From the NCBI GenBank assembly GCA_033725935.1, contig MU867075.1, positions 434,001-498,000 on the forward strand: a stretch of 64,000 bases of DNA, written 5' to 3'. Positions 30,763-43,800 of the stretch are shown in pieces. The notes beneath the pieces were generated by a model. The model had not been told where the DNA came from, did no database searches, and was given only the letters and a program-made list of their open reading frames with translations. Every line of letters begins with the position of its first letter. The first letter of the stretch is position 1. The DNA comes from Cladorrhinum sp. PSN259. Taxonomy: Eukaryota; Ascomycota; Sordariomycetes; Sordariales; Podosporaceae. The position numbers and the translations under genes were made by a program.

Positions 30763-31366
30763 ATGGGAAAGGTCCACGGAAGGTATGTATTGAATCATCT
30801 AAATGGAAGTCAGGATCATGATTTATTGACTTTTTTTCTTCTGCCTACAGTTTGGCTCGTGCCGGTATGTTTTTCACATCTGCTCCCCGCCATCTTCAAC
30901 ACGTACCAGCAGCAGCGACCGAGCGATTCGCATCTGTTTCTCTCGACATGTTCGAAAACTCGACGATTTCAGTTAATATCTTGTTTCGGATGGAGTTCTA
31001 ATAGACAAATATAGGAAAGGTCAAGTCTCAGACCCCCAAGGTCGAGAAGCAGGAGAAGAAGAAGACTCCGTATGTTGAACCCTCGCTCCTCCTATGAAGC
31101 CCCGTCGCTCTCCTCTTTTTCTGTCTCTACGGGATTGGAAGTGGGCGCGGCCGGGTGGCTAGGGTTGATCTTGGACATGTTCTGACTCTTGAACAGTAAG
31201 GGCCGTGCGAAGAAGAGACTTACTTACACTCGCCGTTTCGTCAACATCACCCTCACCGGTGGCAAGCGCAAGGTGAGTTCCACTTGATGCCCTAGCCAGA
31301 ATACGGCACACGACGCAAGATATTGACAAGATCTGCAATTAGATGAACCCCAACCCTACCGCCTAA
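30763..31366 (+). CDS. RPS30: 40S ribosomal protein S30 (eS30)
   Basis: Five exons (30763..30782, 30851..30864, 31015..31069, 31197..31272, 31343..31366) join in frame to give 62 residues. The product reads MGKVHGSLARAGKVKSQTP, then a Lys-rich block, RAKKRLTYTRRFVNITLTGG and MNPNPTA. This is the small basic protein eS30 of the 40S subunit, without the ubiquitin-like FUBI fusion of animals. Exons 1 and 2 are only 20 and 14 bases long and are flanked by GTATGT introns ending in CTACAG and ATATAG. All five exons are needed for the conserved sequence, so the model is secure. The short A/C-rich leader fits a highly expressed gene. Confidence 0.95.
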
Positions 31367-32294
31367 ATTAGCCCAACATGATGAGCACTTTTCAGCAACC
31401 TTCTTGGTGACGTTCTAAGAGAACGATCGCTAGCACGATGTGGAAAGTCTAGTCTTTGCGTGGGGTGGATGCTGGGGAAACGGGATCTGAGCGTTGATGA
31501 TGATGGGAAATGGTCGGTAAACGCTGGGCGATATCTGGATTAAAAGAATCGCTTGCCGGTCATGGATGGCTATGACTTATGCCTTTGCAACGTCATTTCA
31601 CGCTTATTTCAAGGCAAAGGGCAATAACGGATTCTCTTTTTTGCGCTTTTACGGTGCGTCGCCTCTTAGATGGGTACGACGCGCGATTAGAGAAAGATCC
31701 CAAGAACATACGGACATTCTCTGCCAAATCCGTGTCCCATATCCCAGTCAAGATGGGAATATCGGCTCGACCTAATGCGAGCAAGGTATTCAGGGGTCCT
31801 CCATCAACCTGCCGTTTATCCCGTGATGCAAGTAACGTCGTGCTTAATCACAAATTCCATCTGGCCGGTGCCTCCGTTATCTTCCCGTCCAGTCTCTTGC
31901 TCTCAACCCCCTTGTTCATCATCTTCACCTTTTCTAGCGTCCCTTTCTCAATGATGGTGTCTCCGAATTTGAACAATACTACGTGACTTGAGGCGTATCA
32001 TGGCAGAATTGTCTTCACATCTAGAATTTAGTCTACTTTGCTACTATTTCGTCACTGTTTTGATCCACCTCCTATACCGTAAGGCTATGTTTGTAACATG
32101 TGCAAATAGCGACTAGATAACATGTCTTCCTGTCTCCTTTGTACAGTACATACGCATATTCTCTGACAGATACACCAACTTTGTCCCCCATGTAACGTGC
32201 ACACTTGTTTCCGCAACGTCTTCTTTTGATCCTCCACATCCGTATTCCGTACACAGTACACAGTACACTCAGATTACAACACCTCTAGTGTTGA
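31367..32294. other. intergenic region
   Basis: About 930 bases downstream of RPS30, becoming AT-rich. A 135-codon plus-strand frame at 31579 has no domain. The stretch leads into the MITE-like element. Confidence 0.5.
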
Positions 32295-32613
32295 ATCTCC
32301 TTGACCGCAGATTAAGTACTATTTTCTTAGCAAACGTGGTCTGCGGCCAATAAGAAGGCCAGAATACGGATAATTATTACTGTACTGGGACTTTGAGATC
32401 ATGAGATTGGAGAAAAACTTCAGAAGTCTCTCATCACCACAACTAGTTAAATGCATGTCTTTCAGTTATTATACGGCTCGAAATTTGAGACAAGTATCTT
32501 CAGTTTATACATATTGCTTGCGTTCTTTGGTGTTAAATACCAGAACGGTTCTGGATCAATAACTTGTCTAGTGACCCTGCCAAAAAAAGGTGCTAATCTG
32601 CGGTCAAAAAGAT
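32295..32613. mobile_element. MITE-like element with ~38-base terminal inverted repeats
   Basis: The left end (from 32295) reads ATCTCCTTGACCGCAGATTA and the right end, read inward on the minus strand from 32613, reads ATCTTTTTGACCGCAGATTA. Similarity continues imperfectly for about 18 more bases with one gap. The 319-base interior is AT-rich and non-coding. This layout is that of a miniature inverted-repeat element, a non-autonomous DNA transposon. I could not define a clear target-site duplication, so the outer limits may shift by a few bases. It ends 19 bases before the stop of the F-box-like gene and may lie in its 3' UTR. Confidence 0.55.
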
Positions 32614-32631
32614 GAGAACATTTGATAGCAT

Positions 32632-33724
32632 TTACCCCCCCAATATTTTAAAGGCATAAGCATCGATGCCCTGCCTCCCCATAGATTCGGACTTCTTGCT
32701 TGCCTTGAGGAAAACTGGCCACTGGCCTTGAAACACGTTGAGCGAGTTGAAGAGGTCAAGCATTGCCGAGGCGAGGAATCTGTCGTTCTCGTCTCCAGAT
32801 CTTCCCTTCATCATGATTTGTTCGTAACCATCCCTCGTCAGCTCGTAAGTTTGATTTGGATGTATCCGTGACCCCGAACGTATCAGCCAGAACAGGAGCT
32901 TTGTTTTGTCCCAGGTTGGAGAGCCGCTGAGAAGCCAATCAGGGATCTTGGCCCTTGGGTGGACTTTCGGGGTTGGTAACCATCGACCTGGTCGTTTAGT
33001 CGTCGGCCTAGTAGACCTTCTGCCCCCGTGATCCTGCATGAATGACCGCCATTCATCGTTGAAGAAATCCGCGGCATGTCGTAGAGAGACAAACTCCTCT
33101 TCGGGGTTGACCTTAGACTCCTCGCGGTACCACATCTCCACGGTCTCCAGGGCCAGGTCGATACTCATCCAGGGACAGGCAAGCACCTCGCTCTGCAGCA
33201 AAAGCAGAAGGTTTAGATAACGAGATCTGATTGGTTCACCTAAAAAGTCTCACCTGGAATATCGCCCGTCCATGAGGCTTCTCCTTCAAGCTGGTGCTCT
33301 TGTCGATTTCTTCGATAATGAGGTCGTCATCGGTTATGGTACTGGCAACTTCTTTGGCGACTCGAAACCACTGATTCCATGTAGGCCGGAAGCAGTTGAG
33401 GAGCAATTGAAGGTAAAAAGACCTATGTGTAAGCAGTCTGCTGATCCGTAAACTACTTCGTACAAAGTTTACGTTCTCAGACATGACGGTGATGCGCTCG
33501 AGGATTTCCGGTGGGAAGGTCTCAATCGTTGCAGGAGGTTTTGTGGCTCTCTGTCGTTTTGAGTGCCCTGAGGCATCCCTATTGCTGCTGGTACCAGCTT
33601 CATCCCCAACTTCGATGGCCTCTCTCCGTCTCTTTGCAATTAGTGATGAGTCCGGTGGTCTCCATTTCGGCTTTGGGGGGTTGCCGCGTTTGCCTTTGAT
33701 TCTGATCGGTGTGAGTTGCATCAC
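32632..33724 (-). CDS. F-box-like protein
   Basis: Exons 33724..33254 and 33192..32632 join in frame to give 343 residues. The intron uses GTGAGA and ends CTGCAG. Residues 1-60 are basic and disordered, with a nuclear-localisation-like patch (KRRREA, SKRQR). Residues about 65-112 (TIETFPPEILERITVMSENVNF, then a helix LRISRLLTHRSFYLQLL) resemble a fungal F-box, which would link the protein to SCF ubiquitin ligases through Skp1. The remainder is a helix-rich region without recognisable repeats, such as WD40 or LRR. Large lineage-specific families of such proteins exist in Pezizomycotina. The target is unknown. A MITE-like element abuts its 3' end. Confidence 0.65.
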
Positions 33725-34330
33725 TCAGTATAACAGCAAAATGTAAGCTGGTAGAGAGGAGGGGAAAAAACTGAATGAAACAAATATATATGGGCATAGA
33801 CTGAAATGGCAAATAAAGTTCGCAAAATGGAGGGGTGAATCAGTCGGAGAAAGAACAGCTGAATGTGAGCCAAAATTGCTGGTGGCTTGACCATGCGTCA
33901 CCTGGAAACTGCATGATTCGAGGTAAATACAGCCTTGGAAGCTCGGAGCAGAGATTTACTTCTCAACCCGGAAAACAATGAGAACGCCCACTTCAATCCA
34001 TCATCATGAATTCTGCAGGTTTGATTTTGTTATTCTCCGTGTTGTCGATTAAGATTCAATCACGCTCAGTGCCATTGAAAACTTTTATAACCACACACCC
34101 ATGTAGTTCCTCACTAAAAAAACACCTGGGGCCCTGCGTTCAGCAACAACGGCTAGGTGTGAGGCACTGGAGGGGGGGGGGTGTCCACATCTACTCCCAT
34201 GCAATTCCTTTGTGCCAAGATTGAGAACTTGAATTCTTGAATTTTTTATATTCCGTCGAGATCAAGCCTGCGACCGACACGAACAGGTGGGCAACAAGAG
34301 TCCGTACAGTCCATCCTTCCCGCTGCTGCG
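33725..34330. promoter_or_regulatory. divergent promoter region (F-box-like / MRS2)
   Basis: About 600 bases between divergent start codons, with a G run at about 34172-34181. No specific site is recognised. Confidence 0.4.
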
Positions 34331-36093
34331 ATGCCACCGGCATTGAGACCTGCAGTGCCGTCACAGAACCTTCTCCGGTTTCTGCGCGCCCAGTCGGAGG
34401 GGCTATTCTTCGCAGAGTGCGCTGCTGTCGGCCACTGGCCAAAGACGACGGTTCCACGTCGCCATGCCTGCGCCTGCAACACCACTTTTCCAAAGTCGAG
34501 GCCATCGTTGAAGCTTTCCCTGAGCAGCTTAAGCAAACTGCCACAGAAGCGCAATGCCTCGCTTCGAGCGAGAATCGATGCGATCTTCCCGAAGTCCTTA
34601 AACAAGCTGCGTGCCACTTCGAGTACGAATGTTCAAGGATCCTCACAGACTGGCGGCTCTCCTCGATATTCGTCGTCTGATCGGACACCGAGCGACGAAG
34701 ATAGCAGATCGTGGCAGGACTGGATTTTTGGGCCCAGCCCCAAGAAAGCGCGGCAAGCGTTAAAGGAAGACGACATTCAGGTTGAGCTAGAGGAGGAGTC
34801 GGGGTCCATATTTCAGCGCAGAGCTCTGACTTCCAAAGCAGCACTGGACCCGAGATTGCGGTGTACAGAGGTGGATGGTAATGGAGACGTTATAATGGTA
34901 GACGGCGAGCTCAAAAAGAGCGAGCTAATTGCCAAGGTAGGCAGTTGCTCTGAACATGGACAACGATTGTGCTAGACTGACAAGGCATATCTCGATATAG
35001 TATGGTCTCCTTCCTCGCGATCTTCGCAAGATTGACTCTTCCAACCTCCCGCATATTCTAGTTCGCCCATCCGCCATTCTCCTCAACTTGCTTCACTTGA
35101 AAGTGCTGATCAAGCATGACCGCGTCCTTCTGTTTGATGTCTTCGGCTCCAAGTCTTCATACCCACAGTCAGCATTCATGTACGACCTGCAGGGGAAGCT
35201 ACAGCAGAAGCAGGCTCCAGGGGCAAACAGTCTACCCTACGAATTCCGAGCTCTGGAGGCGGTCCTTATGTCGGTCACGTCTGAGCTAGAGGCTGACTTT
35301 GAGTCTGTGCGAGACCCGGTGATTCGAGTTCTTAGCGAGCTCGAGGATGACATTGACCGTGAGAACCTCCGGGTTCTTCTTGTTCTGTCAAAGCGAGTCA
35401 GCACCTTTGAACAAAAAGCAAAATTAGTGCGCGATGCAATTGAAGAACTGCTTGAGGCAGATGATGATCTGGCGGCCATGTACCTCACCGAGAAGACGCA
35501 CGATCTCTTGCGAGGGGATGATGACCACACCGAAGTAGAGCTGTTGTTAGAATCATACAACAAGATCTGCGACGAAGTGGTCCAGGAGGCGAGCAATCTT
35601 GTCTCCAGCATCAGGAATACGGAAGAAATGTAGGCTGATTCCACAAAACGTTTTCGGGGGCACGAACTGCTTAACTAATGAAATCGATAGTATCCGGGCG
35701 ATTCTTGACGCCAACCGTAATTCTCTGATGCTTCTTGACCTCAAGTTTAGTGTGGGCACACTTGGACTGGCCATGGGGACCTTCTTGGCTGGTCTCTACG
35801 GAATGAACCTCGAAAACTTTATCGAGGACACTTACTGGGGTTTTGGAGCCGTCACGGTTACGTCGTCCATCTTCTCGCTCATTGTCTGCTGGTACGGGCT
35901 CATCAAGCTTCGGAAGGTGCAGCGGGTCAAGATGAACACAAACGACCTCCGCAGAGCAGGCGGTCACTGGTTCCGTGAGGAAGGCACCAATGTGAACAAT
36001 ATCCTGTTGGACCCCAGCAACCGCGAGCGTCTCAGAAGGATCAACATGATGAAGAACGCCCAACAGCAGCGGCCTAAGAAGTGGTCATTCTAA
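34331..36093 (+). CDS. MRS2: mitochondrial inner-membrane magnesium transporter MRS2
   Basis: Exons 34331..34936, 35001..35629 and 35691..36093 join in frame to give 545 residues. It is a CorA-family Mg2+ channel of the mitochondrial inner membrane, needed for group II intron splicing and Mg2+ homeostasis in yeast. Residues 1-100 are basic and Ser-rich, fitting a presequence. The matrix domain includes LPRDLRKIDSS, RPSAILLNLLHLKVLIKHDRVLLFD and LPYEFRALEAVL. A long helical region follows, with ELEDDIDRENLRVLLVLSKRV and YLTEKTHDLLRGDDDHTEVELLLESY. The pore segment carries the invariant YGMN motif (GMN at about 449-451) between two transmembrane helices (about 432-448 and 465-485). The tail is basic. 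Both introns are short, with GTAGGC donors and ATAG acceptors. Confidence 0.93.
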
Positions 36094-37587
36094 TAAGCTG
36101 CGAGCGAGCTAAAAAAAAAAAAAAAAAGAAAGAAAGAAAGAAAAGCGCTGTACGATGGATGTTTTGTATGTGTCTTTGCATCTTGGGTTCCTGGCATTGG
36201 CGTTCAGGCAGGAAAATAAAGAGAAAACTCATTTTTTTAGATGCCACGGTGTGGGTAACGGAACATGAATAGATGGGAGGGGGGCGTTGGAGAAGGAGTT
36301 ATATAGAGGGAGGGCTCCCTTCTTGATCTGCCTTTTGTTTTTTCTTGTTATCTGTTTCGAAAATACCACTCTCTGAATTTCGAGGTGTCGTGCTTTGGAT
36401 CTGTACTTATTCTTCGCTCTTTCGACATCTCAGCTCAATTGAAAGGGCCTTGTATGTTCTGTGATACCCAGTAATAGGAGGACCTCAGGGATAAGTAAAG
36501 AAGGGGGCGGTTGGGGGGTGCGTGGGCGCCTAAATTAGGAAGAATAGTTCGCGATGGTGATGTTTCTTAGCACGTTCATTGTGTAACGATATCATGTGTA
36601 AATCTGAACAATACCCTCCTGAATGAATTTCAAGTTTATCATCCCTCTGAACTCCCTACAGTTGTAAATCCCCTGCACATTGAGCAGAAAAGGAGAGAAA
36701 AAAACCGAGAAGAGAAAGAGAGGTAATGATTTGACGAGTAAAATCTGAGGATTTTTGGGGGGTTCCTTCTTTGGTTTTTGTATATAGATGTGTTTTGGCT
36801 CTTTTTTCCCTCTCTCTCTCTCGCATGATTGCTAGTAGGCAGTCTATGTGGTATGACTTGTTTCTTGAACAGCAGCAAGTATGTATGTACAGTACTTGGA
36901 GATAGTCCCACAGATTTATCAATGCGTTCGTTGTTGGGGGAGAGCAAGCTTACCAAGTGATTATTGTTTATACTCTGCGGTATAGATTGAATCGACCAAA
37001 GTTTTTTTAAAAAGTTTTTTTCCTTCTCGAATATAAACTGGGTTTTTTGTGATGTATTCTGTGATAATACCAGTTGGTTTCCAGCATAAAATAAAAAAAG
37101 AAGAAGAATGAACAGTGCATGTCCAGTTGTCGAAGGGCTTTGTCTTTATTTATAACCGGCCTATGAAAGAAGAAACAAACAAACATGGGATGAGGTTGCG
37201 TAAGAGAAGACAGCAAAGGGGGAAAGAAAGAACTTGGGATACAGTTCGATACTCCGCTCGAGGTTGGGCTCCGAGTCGTCTCAGGGGTCTCGAGGGTTCA
37301 GCTCATTCAGGTCATTGGTTTGTGTTTAAAGCTAACAAGCATGGTTGGATGAAAGGTTGGAGGAGGCTACCTATATACATGTTGTGTAATAGCTGGTTTG
37401 TTGCTTGAGGGAGTTTTTTTCCTCTTGTTTCTCTGTTGCTGGTATGGTGGGAGTTGTGCATGTTGCGCAACAGACTCGGATCGGTTCTGCCTTAGAGCGT
37501 TGTCATGTGCTTGAGGCGCTTTCCTTCTGCTGCTGGGAGCGCGGTTGGTTGAAAGTTCTCGGTAGGTAGTTGTGTATAAAACGTTGC

Positions 37588-37609
37588 GGGGGGGGGGGGG
37601 GGGGGGGGG
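37588..37609. repeat. G homopolymer (22)
   Basis: An uninterrupted G run next to an assembly gap, followed by low-quality-looking sequence. The length is probably unreliable. Confidence 0.7.
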
Positions 37610-37699
37610 TTGGGTTTTTGTTTTAAATTTAATTTGCATTAATGGTTTTGTGTTTTTGATGGGGGTGGGTGTTAAATGGGGGTCATGTTTGCGAAAAGA

Positions 37700-37709
37700 N
37701 NNNNNNNNN
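37700..37709. other. assembly gap (10 N)
   Basis: Ten unknown bases joining two pieces. The sequences on both sides are copies of each other (37610-37699 and 37803-37892), so the gap probably marks an unresolved overlap. Confidence 0.95.
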
Positions 37710-37718
37710 GCCCCCGCG

Positions 37719-37720
<2 letters not shown>

Positions 37721-37802
<82 letters not shown>
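37721..37802. repeat. C homopolymer (82)
   Basis: An uninterrupted C run of improbable length directly after the N gap. It is likely a sequencing or assembly artefact, at least in length. Confidence 0.8.
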
Positions 37803-37804
<2 letters not shown>

Positions 37805-40800
37805 GGCTTTGTCTTGGAATATTCATGTGCATGAATGGTTTTCTGTTGTTGATGGCGGTGAGAGTGATCTGCTGGTCATGTGTGCGACTCGACTGTCTTG
37901 GATGAGCTATTGTAGGTGGGCTCTCGTTGGCGGGTCTGGTAGATGGTAAAAAGCTGATGTGGTGACAACTAAACAGGACTGGTGTGATCAGGGCGATCGT
38001 CGTTGGTGGAATGGTCATGATGTCTGACAACAGCCATGTTGTGTGTTGTTTCTTGTCTGTTGTTTATGATGATGATGATGCTGCTGCTTCGGTGTTCGAA
38101 TATGGTTCGCTCCTTCAAGGTTCATATCTAGGTGTCAGTCTATTCAATGGTGGATGGCCGTTTGGGTATGGCTCTGCCAGCCCTCTATTCCTTGGCCTTA
38201 TTCTGTATGGCTCGCTGGTCATGTATTTCCAAATATAGTTTGAGGCATTTAGTTCCTTGTGTTCTCCGTAAAACAGGAGAAAGCAGTGTGGACGTTTACA
38301 ACTGGATCAAACTTTATGAAACTCCAAAGCATCGTGATCTAGTCTGGAGCACATAACAACCGTTGTGACAGGGGAATGACCTAAAGTGCAGTGATTATGC
38401 ACTCAGATTATTATCTGAAAACCAGTAAAGACAGCAAATAAGGGCATCGTGACGTGCTATCACTGTTCTGGGGTCTTGGTTGGCGGGATCCAAGTGTTTG
38501 GTATCAAGTGCTATCACGCACTACACTTGCATATTGTTGTCTCACAGATACCGAGTCTATCTATTCTGGTGTTGTCCTCTGTACAACTTCTGTATCATGC
38601 TAAGCAAATAACATCTTTGACGTAGAAGCTACCCAGGTGGAGTGCGAGACTGAATGGCGATATCAAAGCCATATACGTTGAAGCCGGCCTGAACCGAACA
38701 GGTAGCACACGCAGTCATTTGAGCATACTGGCAAACTAATGTTTTGACTACGGTCCGGGCCACATATTCACCGTGTAACGGGCACAAAGAGCAAGTTTAA
38801 AGCTCATGGCGGTTGACTATCTTACATGGCGAGGCTCTCTTGATGAACGACATACAAGTGTTAGTGTATTTGTCATATATCAGGACGGAGCTTCCCGTGT
38901 GATTCTACCTAGGGGCTGGAGCTCCCAAGCGACACCCAGACAGGTCATAGATCGCGATGCGAGGTGAGATAAAAAAGCTCAAGCCTCACAACTCTGCATA
39001 CTTGCCACGTTTTACGAGCTACGAGGCTACCCCTTCCTAGACCGAGTTCAAAGCTCTGTGCCACACTTCATATATTCCTTAACTCCGCCGCTGTCCTGCG
39101 AGTAGCATACGCCCGCCCGGTGACCGTTTGACAAGACCAAAGGCAGGATCAAACAATCGGTTTGTTTTGTAAACTCCAACATGTTGGCCTGTTCCGAGGC
39201 ACACTATGGAAATTGAGAGTGACTTTGAGAGCGCTTACGAGGTTGTTCTTGTTGGCTCAAGATGACACTCGCACCACCAGAAGCGGAGATCAAAGTAAGC
39301 CCATTGGAAGGCAAATCTAGAAAGATGATTCATTTTGAAATTGTTGGCCCGAAAAGGAGGAGTAACAGGAGGCAAAGCAAAAATTATTGTTTTCGATCCG
39401 GTGTTGTGATCCTTTATCCCCCTCGACTTGCCTACACCTCGTGACATTGGTGTGTACCACCACCGATGATTACCGGGCCGGACGATTGATGACCCATTCA
39501 TAATCCGTCAACTTGTGTCTTTTTCCTTTTTTGGGTCTCATCTGGGATTGGGATCGGAAACCAAGGTTCGCGAAAAGTCGGACTCTTACTCAACCACCGA
39601 GGAGCCGAAACAATTGTAAATGGTGGTGATGATATCGTCATCTGAACAAGCCACATCTTATATTACCATAACATTTGTTAATCCTTGATCTTTGAATCCC
39701 ATCATCGCTGATGATGACTTTGTGCCGGCTGAATGAGTCCAGCCGGAGAAAAAAAGGCTGACAGGATTGTTGGTGAAGGGAGGTTGCTGCCTGCGCTATC
39801 CAGATCCAACCTCAAAGCATCTCCTTGGCTCCGGTGTGGCGGGGCGTTCGGCCTGTTCTGGATCGCCCCTTGCTGTCTCCAACGGCAACCATGTGGATTT
39901 CAGCTCCCATTCTCGCATCCCGAATCTCCGGAGCTATTCTTACGGCCTCTTTGTGAACAACGTTATGAACCATCAGACTGACCGTTCACACACACCGACA
40001 TCCCGGCCAAGACGATGTGACCTTGTGACTGGGTGGAGTAAAGATGTGAGTTCGAGATCGAGAAGGCCAAAACGGGATGCACTAACAGCGCGACTAAAAA
40101 CTGCCACTGGGACTTGTGTAAGTGAGTTGCTCGTGTTGGTACATACGAATCTAGAATGCCTGTGTGACGAATCCGGGAAAATTTTCTTTGGCCTCGCCTT
40201 CTCAGAAACTGTCGATCGATGATCGCAAGCTTTTTCGCCCGGTCAAAGGAGGGAGCTGAGACCCAGCTACGGGGAGTCACAGCGTACAGTAGAGAGCAAC
40301 ACCAAAACTCAGCCGCTGGGCTGCGCGGTAATTCGCCGATCCCGGGTGGATCGATTCTGTCTGAACCACCACGAGACATCAACGTGATGCTCGGAATACC
40401 TATGGGGTACGGCTGGACCCGGAATTCATCCTCCACATGTTCAAGAGACCTCGTCCATACCATGGCTGCTCAAAACATCCGATATCGCGCAGTTCCGCAT
40501 GGAGTTGAGTAAATTCCGGTAATATGATCGAGTTGAGTCATCGTCGTGGAACAGAGACGGGGCCACCGTGGTTTCAATCAACACCCCGTCGCCCCGCGAT
40601 TGGTCACTACAGCAATGAGAGCCCACCTTATTCCCCCTAAGCATGAGGAAATATTGTCTCTTATCTTTTTAAATGGTGCCAAAAGCAGCCAGGCGGCAGG
40701 CCAAAAGTCCGGTGTTGGGTTGCTCTGCATTTGATCCATGGGCCGTGGATAATGGATCAAAGACAGCCTTTTGCGAGAAGAGCGGGGAGATGTTTCTGCC

Positions 40801-43800
40801 ATTCGTCTGTGATTGGACCGGCCAGCAAGGTGCGCATTTACGGAGAACAACAAGGCCAGAGACCATTTGCGGTCAGGCTTGACTGGAAAAATTCTTTCTA
40901 GAAAAAACCTGCACTTTCTCGAGGTTGGGTTCAGCCTGCTGGACTTGTGAGCGAAAATGGGTGTGTATCCACCAAGCAAGCTGCAAGTTGCAGTTCCCCA
41001 TCCATGTTGGCTGGGCAGAAATGGCAGCCAAACTTGCTCCGAGTGGGGAGGGGGGACTGTGATGGTGTACTGATGGAGGTGTGCGAGATGCTTGGTGATG
41101 ATGCATGTATCACCCACGTTGGACGAATGAGAATCACGGCATTGTCAGTCCTCGCTTTCGCCGGGCCCGAAGATTGCAACTTTTGTGGCGCCGAGAGGGC
41201 GGTCCGGTTGCGGTTGCGCAAGTGTCATTCACTCCTCAGCTATGATTATTATTATTCTGAACAGTTTCGGGAAACACATCCGAGTGTCATCGTGTCGCAG
41301 ATATCTGTGCACCATATTCATTTGGCTGTGTGAGGGGCATTGGTGAGGCTTGTTGATGGAAAAGGTTTGAAGTCAGACCTAGGATCAGAGGGCGCAGCCC
41401 CCAGGGGCCTTTTTTTGGGGTCCACGATGGGCATGTTGCTGCATTCCCGGACGGGCATTGCGGGGAAAGTGGCACAATTTCTTAACCTCACCACACGATC
41501 GACAGTTAGATGTATCATGATCAGATATGAAAATTCGTCAGAGGTTTGTTGAGATTTGGACATCATACCTTACCTCCTGATTTAGTTCTGGCACATGAGA
41601 GCGTTATGTTCATGTCATGCACCACTCAACCTGAGCCAAAATGCCTCCACTACCTTCTGGAAGTCCCTACGGGGTACAGATGGTTCCAACTTTAGCGGAA
41701 AGTGGGGGACATCTTCCAGGTTGCCTTCTTCCCGGGCATTTCAATGCACCCACCAGATGGACAGCTGAAGAGAAATGCAATGGGCCTAGGTCTTATCAGA
41801 TTGCTCTCTAGGCATTTCTCTAGGCCCCAAGCCTAGGCTGTTTGAAAGCCTTGCAAACTATTAGCAAGTGCAGATATATTTATCTTGATTTACATCAATG
41901 ACTGGGTTGAGGGATTCGATGTTGCGGGCTGTGATGTCGACAGTTGCATTGCCTTTTGCATTCTTGGCCAAGCAAGAGTCGTGAAATTGCAAGGGGAGAG
42001 AGGCTTAGTGCTGATTGGTCCCAAAGACATCATTGGCCATCTCCGGTACAACCTCTCACATCTGTTCTGTTTGACATCCTTTGGTCATCGTCACGCAATC
42101 GTTCCGCAAACGATGATGAAGCTCTGATAGCGTTCTCATTTATCAGGTAATGGCAAATTTGTTGGCCAACAGCCATAGCCACTGCGCGGTATTGAATTCG
42201 GTATTTTGTCTCTGACATTTCACTCGAGTTGTAAAAGGAGACCTCATTCGGGAAAGACAGGACTCATTGCTTGGCAACACCCCTGTCTGCCGTGCTACAC
42301 TCTTGCTCCTCAGCTGTGACACACACAGTCACGCAACACACTTTCATTTTCACTCACTCACCCTCTCATTCTCCGCCCGATGAGGCCTCTCAATGATCCA
42401 TTTTCATGAATCACTTGAGCACTTGTGTAATTCAGATCATAATATTCCATCCCGATTGATTGAGCGTAACACCAGACAAGTCACCACTCATGATGGTTAC
42501 TCACTCCTTAAAATGACAGCGCAGGCAGCAGAGAGGAGGGGGCAATGATGACCAGAGTGAGAAATGAACAAGATTAGCTTCGGAAACAGTGGTGGCAGGC
42601 AGGATCAACACATTGCTGATGAACGATGATGCACCTGCGCCTTCAATTTCGAGGCTAGGCTCACTTGGGGAAAACCCAAAGCGCTAGACAAGGGTTATTT
42701 TGGCTTTGAGAGCTTTTGGATGGGTGAACTGGCCACACACCTGCACACCAGATTCCGCCCCCGCTGTCGTGCAGGAGCGCAACCAATCAACACCTCACCG
42801 ATTCTCTTTCACCCTCCCACGGGCGAGTTGAAACTGCGAGAGTGTCTCGCACCGAATTGGCGGCAGAAAGAGGAGATGAAGGAGGGGAACAGGAACAATC
42901 ATTATCGACCATTTTCGCCATCGCTAGCTTGTCGCAGTGATTACCAAGTCATGATGACTTGCAGTATGAGAATGTTGAGACTACTACCTACGTAGGTATT
43001 TCGTACAGATTACCATTCTGTACCGTAGTTAGACATCGCTTTGTGGTAATATCCGCAGAGGGGAAATTACCTCGACTAAACACAGAAAGGAGGGGGGGAT
43101 GGAGCCATTCCATGTTGGTAAAGTGAAATCCTGCCGTCTGTTGCTGCAGCCAGACTGCAGCCGGACGAGAGGGGCGGCGCTGCTTGCTTGCTGCAACGCA
43201 CTTTGCCAACTCTGGCGGAGAGAGACGCAAAGGAGAAGCCAGCAAGCTTGGTGTGCACCCACGACTGCCATGTCCGGCAGGAGTGGACGAGAGACTTCAT
43301 TGGGTGGAGTCTTGTTGCAAGTGGAGAGGGTTGGTCTTTTTACTGCTGCCAGTTGGGCAATTCGTTGGCACTCCAAGTTGGCACTCCCACCACCTGGCTG
43401 TCGCATCGGCCATCCCAAAAGCCACACCCCAACTCTGAATGTGCCCCCCATTCAAAACTGCTCGGCACCCAGGAAAGCATACCGAAACACTTCCCTTTTC
43501 CCTTTTCCCTTCATCGAGCTTGCAAACATGCTCAACTCAAAGATCTAGGAAGAAGCGGCTCCTCGGTAGTCTGCTTGTGAGATCTGTGTATCATCTCTCA
43601 AACATCTCCTCTCAATCTTGAATTTCCATATCAACACCTAATCTTTCATCGTTTCGTGTCATCTCTATTTTGCAGTCGATACTATCTCCTCTCCGTCCCT
43701 CTATTTTCCATTCAGATGATTGCCTGCCTGTTTGTCTAGAACGTTTTTCCATTTCTCGTGCGGCATTCACTTGCACCTGCGACAAAGGAAGAACAGGACC

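Noticed and set aside
37572..37949. Open frame with a long poly-Pro tract
   Set aside because: It is translated from the C82 run and the N gap, so it is an artefact of the assembly gap.
41318..41566. Minus-strand open frames around 41.3 kb
   Set aside because: Overlapping frames on both strands, no domain and no splice continuity to neighbours.
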